Part shown: one piece after another, positions 6,543-8,811 of the stretch
Position numbering within the stretch: position 1 is the stretch's first letter
Layout: the number at the start of each line of letters is the position of its first letter
From: Paracoccaceae bacterium
GTDB taxonomy: Bacteria; Pseudomonadota; Alphaproteobacteria; Rhodobacterales; Rhodobacteraceae
Reading direction: 5' to 3'
DNA length: 8,811 nucleotides
Assembly: GCA_002400675.1 (NCBI GenBank)
Contig: NVQY01000180.1
Span: 1-8,811 of the forward strand
Position numbers and translations under genes: made by a program
Notes under the pieces: model-generated
Database searches by the model: none
Told to the model about the DNA's origin: nothing
What the model saw: the letters and a program-made list of their open reading frames with translations, nothing else

Positions 6543-7955
6543 ATGGACAGATACTCACGCGACATGATCGGCTACGGGGCAAACCCACCCGATCCACGCT
6601 GGCCAAACAAGGCCAAAATCGCCGTGCAGATCGTCATGAATTACGAAGAGGGCGGCGAGAATAATATCCTGCACGGCGATGCCGCGTCCGAGGCATTCCT
6701 GTCCGAAATCGTCGGTGCCGCCGCATGGCCCGGTCAGCGTCACTGGAACATGGAATCGATCTACGAATACGGCGCGCGCGCCGGATTCTGGCGCCTGCAC
6801 CGGCTGCTAAAGGACACAGCCATCACCGTTTACGGCGTGGCCACCGCGCTGGCCCGCGCGCCCGATCAGGTCGCGGCGATGAAGTCCGCCGGTTGGGAAA
6901 TCGCCAGCCACGGCTTGAAATGGATCGAGTACAAAGACGCCAGCGAGGCCGATGAACGCGCTGACATGATTGAGGCCATCCGCCTGCACACCGAAGTCGT
7001 CGGCACCCCTCCGCGTGGCTGGTATACCGGGCGTTGTTCGGAAAATACCGTGCGACTAGCGGCGCAAACCGGCAGCTTTGACTATGTGGCAGATGTCTAT
7101 TCCGACGACCTTCCCTACTGGTCGCGGTTCGGCGATCGTGACCAGTTGCTGGTGCCCTACACGCTGGATTGCAACGACATGCGGTTCGCCACGCCGCAGG
7201 GGTTCAATTCCGGCGATCAGTTCTACACTTACCTCAAGGACAGCTTCGATACGCTGTACGCAGAAGGCACCGAAGGGCAGGCGAAAATGCTGTCAATCGG
7301 CCTGCATTGCCGCCTGATCGGGCGACCCGGTAGAGTGTTGGCTTTAAAGCGTTTTCTCGATTATGCGCGCGGGTTTGATGACGTCTGGTTTGCCACTCGC
7401 CAGCAAATCGCCGAACATTGGGCGGCCACTCATCCGCCGGTCACACGACCCCGTCCATCCCAGATGGATCGGCAAGAGTTCGTGGCCGCCTACGGCAGCA
7501 TTTTTGAACATTCCCCATGGATCGCCGAGCGGGCTTTTGAACTGGAACTTGGCCCGGTTCACGACACCGCAGGGGGCTTGCACAACGCCCTTGCGCGCAT
7601 GTTCCGCAGCGCCTCTGACGACGAGCGGCGCGGCGTGTTGCGCGCCCACCCAGATCTGGCCGGCAAGCTGGCGCAGGCCAACCGCCTGACCGCCGAAAGC
7701 ACCTCTGAACAGGCCGGCGCAGGCCTTGATTCCCTGACCGATCAGGACCGCGCGATGTTCACGCAGTTGAACGACGCCTACACCAAAAAACACGGGTTCC
7801 CCTTCATCATCGCCGTGCGGGACAACACCAAAGCGTCGATCAAAGCGGCGTTTGAACGGCGCATCACCAACGACAATGCCACCGAACTGGCCGAAGCCTG
7901 CACCCAGGTCGAACGGATCGCCGAATTGCGCCTGCGTGACCTGTTGCCGTCATGA
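6543..7955 (+). CDS. puuE-uraD: Bifunctional allantoinase (PuuE) / OHCU decarboxylase (UraD) fusion
   Basis: This 470-residue fusion has two catalytic domains. Residues 1 to about 300 are PuuE, the metal-independent, NodB/polysaccharide-deacetylase-fold allantoinase that opens allantoin to allantoate. It shows RDMIGYGANPPDPRWP (6-21), NYEEGGENNILHGD (33-46), ASHGLKWIEY (121-130), GWYTGR (159-164), DDLPYW, PYTLDCNDMRF and GLHCRLIGRP (253-262). After a Pro-rich linker (298-306), residues 308-470 are OHCU decarboxylase, which makes S-allantoin. It shows EHSPWIAERAF, AHPDLAG (368-374, likely catalytic His369), STSEQAGAGLDSLT (386-399) and FPFIIAVRDNTK (419-430). Each part has the length of the stand-alone enzyme. 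The order is reversed relative to the pathway, since the C-terminal domain makes the substrate of the N-terminal one. The ATG at 6543 gives the family N-terminus with GAGAG upstream; a TTG at 6471 is in frame but unsupported. The stop overlaps allA by ATGA. Such fusions are known in proteobacteria. Confidence 0.95.
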   Translation: MDRYSRDMIGYGANPPDPRWPNKAKIAVQIVMNYEEGGENNILHGDAASEAFLSEIVGAAAWPGQRHWNMESIYEYGARAGFWRLHRLLKDTAITVYGVATALARAPDQVAAMKSAGWEIASHGLKWIEYKDASEADERADMIEAIRLHTEVVGTPPRGWYTGRCSENTVRLAAQTGSFDYVADVYSDDLPYWSRFGDRDQLLVPYTLDCNDMRFATPQGFNSGDQFYTYLKDSFDTLYAEGTEGQAKMLSIGLHCRLIGRPGRVLALKRFLDYARGFDDVWFATRQQIAEHWAATHPPVTRPRPSQMDRQEFVAAYGSIFEHSPWIAERAFELELGPVHDTAGGLHNALARMFRSASDDERRGVLRAHPDLAGKLAQANRLTAESTSEQAGAGLDSLTDQDRAMFTQLNDAYTKKHGFPFIIAVRDNTKASIKAAFERRITNDNATELAEACTQVERIAELRLRDLLPS

Positions 7956-8434
7956 TAAACCCTTTGAAATCAACGCCCTTGACCGCAGCTGCCTTCGCGC
8001 CCTACGGCGATGTGATCGAACTGCGTGCGACCCCGGACATGATGATCAATCAAGGTATGTGCGGACGTCATCACGACCTTGCCCAGCTTGATTTCGCAGA
8101 CGGTCACGCCGGCATCAGCCTGTTCGACGCCAAGCCCCGCAGCCTTCCCCACGTGGTCGATATGGTCGAACGCCACCCACTGGGCAGTCAGGCATTTGTG
8201 CCCATAACCCAAGTGCCGTTTCTGGTCGTGGTGGCGAGCGATGACAACGGCACGCCAACCGACCTCAAGGCCTTTATCACCCAGCCGGGCCAGTCGATCA
8301 ACCTGCATCGTGGGGTCTGGCACGGGGTGCTTGCGCCGATCAATTCGCCCGGTCAATATGTGGTTGTTGATCGCATTGGTGAGGGAAATAACCTGCAAGA
8401 GTTTTGGTTCGAGACGCAATATGTAGTAGAATAA
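7952..8434 (+). CDS. allA: AllA: ureidoglycolate lyase
   Basis: This 160-residue cytoplasmic cupin-fold enzyme splits ureidoglycolate into glyoxylate and urea, the last carbon-yielding step of allantoin breakdown. Landmarks are FAPYGDVIE (15-23), INQGMCGRHHDLA (32-44), SLFDAKP, MVERHPLGSQAFVP (71-84, the best family signature), LKAFITQPGQSINLHRGVWH (105-124) with the metal/active-site-region histidines H119 and H124, and VVDRIGEGNNLQEFWF. The length equals that of the Escherichia coli AllA family (about 160). The ATG overlaps the puuE-uraD stop as ATGA, so the two are cotranscribed and probably translationally coupled. The enzyme making its substrate (allantoicase or allantoate/ureidoglycine hydrolases) is not in the window. 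Confidence 0.96.
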   Translation: MINPLKSTPLTAAAFAPYGDVIELRATPDMMINQGMCGRHHDLAQLDFADGHAGISLFDAKPRSLPHVVDMVERHPLGSQAFVPITQVPFLVVVASDDNGTPTDLKAFITQPGQSINLHRGVWHGVLAPINSPGQYVVVDRIGEGNNLQEFWFETQYVVE

Positions 8435-8500
8435 CCCACCCGGACGCCAACAATTAGAATTGGGGCCGGTCAACACATCTACCAACGAGGGACAACAACA
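8435..8500 (+). promoter_or_regulatory. allA-permease spacer with permease ribosome site
   Basis: This 66-bp gap has no recognisable terminator or promoter, so readthrough from allA into the permease gene is likely. GAGGG at 8487-8491 lies 9 nt before the permease ATG and serves as its ribosome binding site. Confidence 0.5.
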
Positions 8501-8811
8501 ATGGCAAATTCATCTATCGGGACGCCGCAGCAATTGCGCGATCCCAACTACACGCCGCCTTTGATCAAGGCGATCCCACTGGGCATCCAGCACGTGCTGG
8601 CAATGTTCGTCTCGAACGTCACGCCAGCGATCATCGTCGCCGGCGCGGCAGGGTTCGGGTTCGGGTCCGAGGCCGGGGCAATGGGCTTTCCCGACATGAG
8701 TTACATGATCCAGATGTCGATGCTGTTTGCCGGTGTCGCCACCTTGTTGCAGACCCTCACGATTGGCCCGGTCGGCGCGGCGTTGCCAATCGTTCAGGGC
8801 ACCAGCTTTGC
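8501..8811 (+). CDS. NCS2/NAT-family purine (urate/xanthine) permease, 5' part
   Basis: Only the first 103 codons are present; the gene continues past the right edge. The protein is an inner-membrane nucleobase:cation symporter of the NCS2 (nucleobase-ascorbate transporter) family. It begins MANSSIGTPQQLRDPNYTPP, and TM1 follows at about 21-48 with the family motif GIQHVLAMFVSNVTPAIIV containing the conserved QH. A hydrophobic helix MSYMIQMSMLFAGVATLLQT leads into the loop motif GPVGAALPIVQGTSF, where LPxVQGTSF is typical of the family. The ATG at 8501 has GAGGG upstream and keeps the family N-terminus. Position after allA in a urate cluster points to uptake of urate, xanthine or a related purine. 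Uracil is a less likely substrate. The specificity motif lies outside the window, so I give no gene symbol. Confidence 0.92.
   Translation, partial: MANSSIGTPQQLRDPNYTPPLIKAIPLGIQHVLAMFVSNVTPAIIVAGAAGFGFGSEAGAMGFPDMSYMIQMSMLFAGVATLLQTLTIGPVGAALPIVQGTSF

Noticed and set aside
8449..8466. CCAACAATTAGAATTGG as a possible terminator after allA
   Set aside because: The stem is short and A+T-rich with a tiny loop and no T-run. The 66-bp gap and shared function favour readthrough into the permease.
7970..8485. 171-residue minus-strand frame opposite allA
   Set aside because: It is antisense to allA, which has clear family motifs, and its own product shows no recognisable domain.

Overview
The window looks like the chromosome of a marine-type alphaproteobacterium, probably Rhodobacterales/Roseobacter-like. 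The reasons are high-GC coding sequence, the Rhodobacteraceae style of the TamA/TamB pair, a membrane-bound cytochrome-c urate hydroxylase, and a fused allantoinase/OHCU decarboxylase. This placement is inferred from protein character and codon use, not from a database search. The window is densely coding and has no gene-free stretch longer than 300 bases. No rRNA, tRNA, CRISPR array, insertion sequence or phage gene was seen.

Left part (1-3445, minus strand): the outer-membrane biogenesis pair tamA and tamB. The tamB gene starts at a TTG that overlaps the tamA stop codon and runs off the left edge. Inside tamB lies a small tandem repeat encoding (ATDS)4.

Right part (3630-8811): a urate and allantoin breakdown cluster with genes on both strands. 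The minus-strand genes are puuD (urate to 5-hydroxyisourate) and uraH (5-hydroxyisourate to OHCU). The plus-strand genes are a LysR-type regulator next to puuD, a fused puuE-uraD gene (OHCU decarboxylase giving allantoin, and allantoinase giving allantoate), allA (ureidoglycolate to glyoxylate and urea), and the start of an NCS2/NAT purine permease. Import plus conversion of urate to allantoate is therefore encoded here, together with the last step that yields glyoxylate and urea. The step from allantoate to ureidoglycolate (allantoate amidohydrolase or allantoicase) is not in the window and would have to lie outside it, as would xanthine dehydrogenase.

Control is likely concentrated in two divergent intergenic regions, puuD/lysR (117 bp) and uraH/puuE (159 bp). 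Both are richer in A+T than the genes, and both contain repeats or palindromes that could be operators. The convergent lysR/uraH gap holds a strong palindromic element made of two hairpins bracketed by an 11-bp inverted repeat. It is likely a bidirectional terminator and/or a dispersed intergenic repeat.

Every protein fits a known family, so I do not see a wholly undescribed system. The points most worth a second look are the palindromic element at 5933-6005, the putative operators, the enzyme fusion, and the repeat insertion in TamB.
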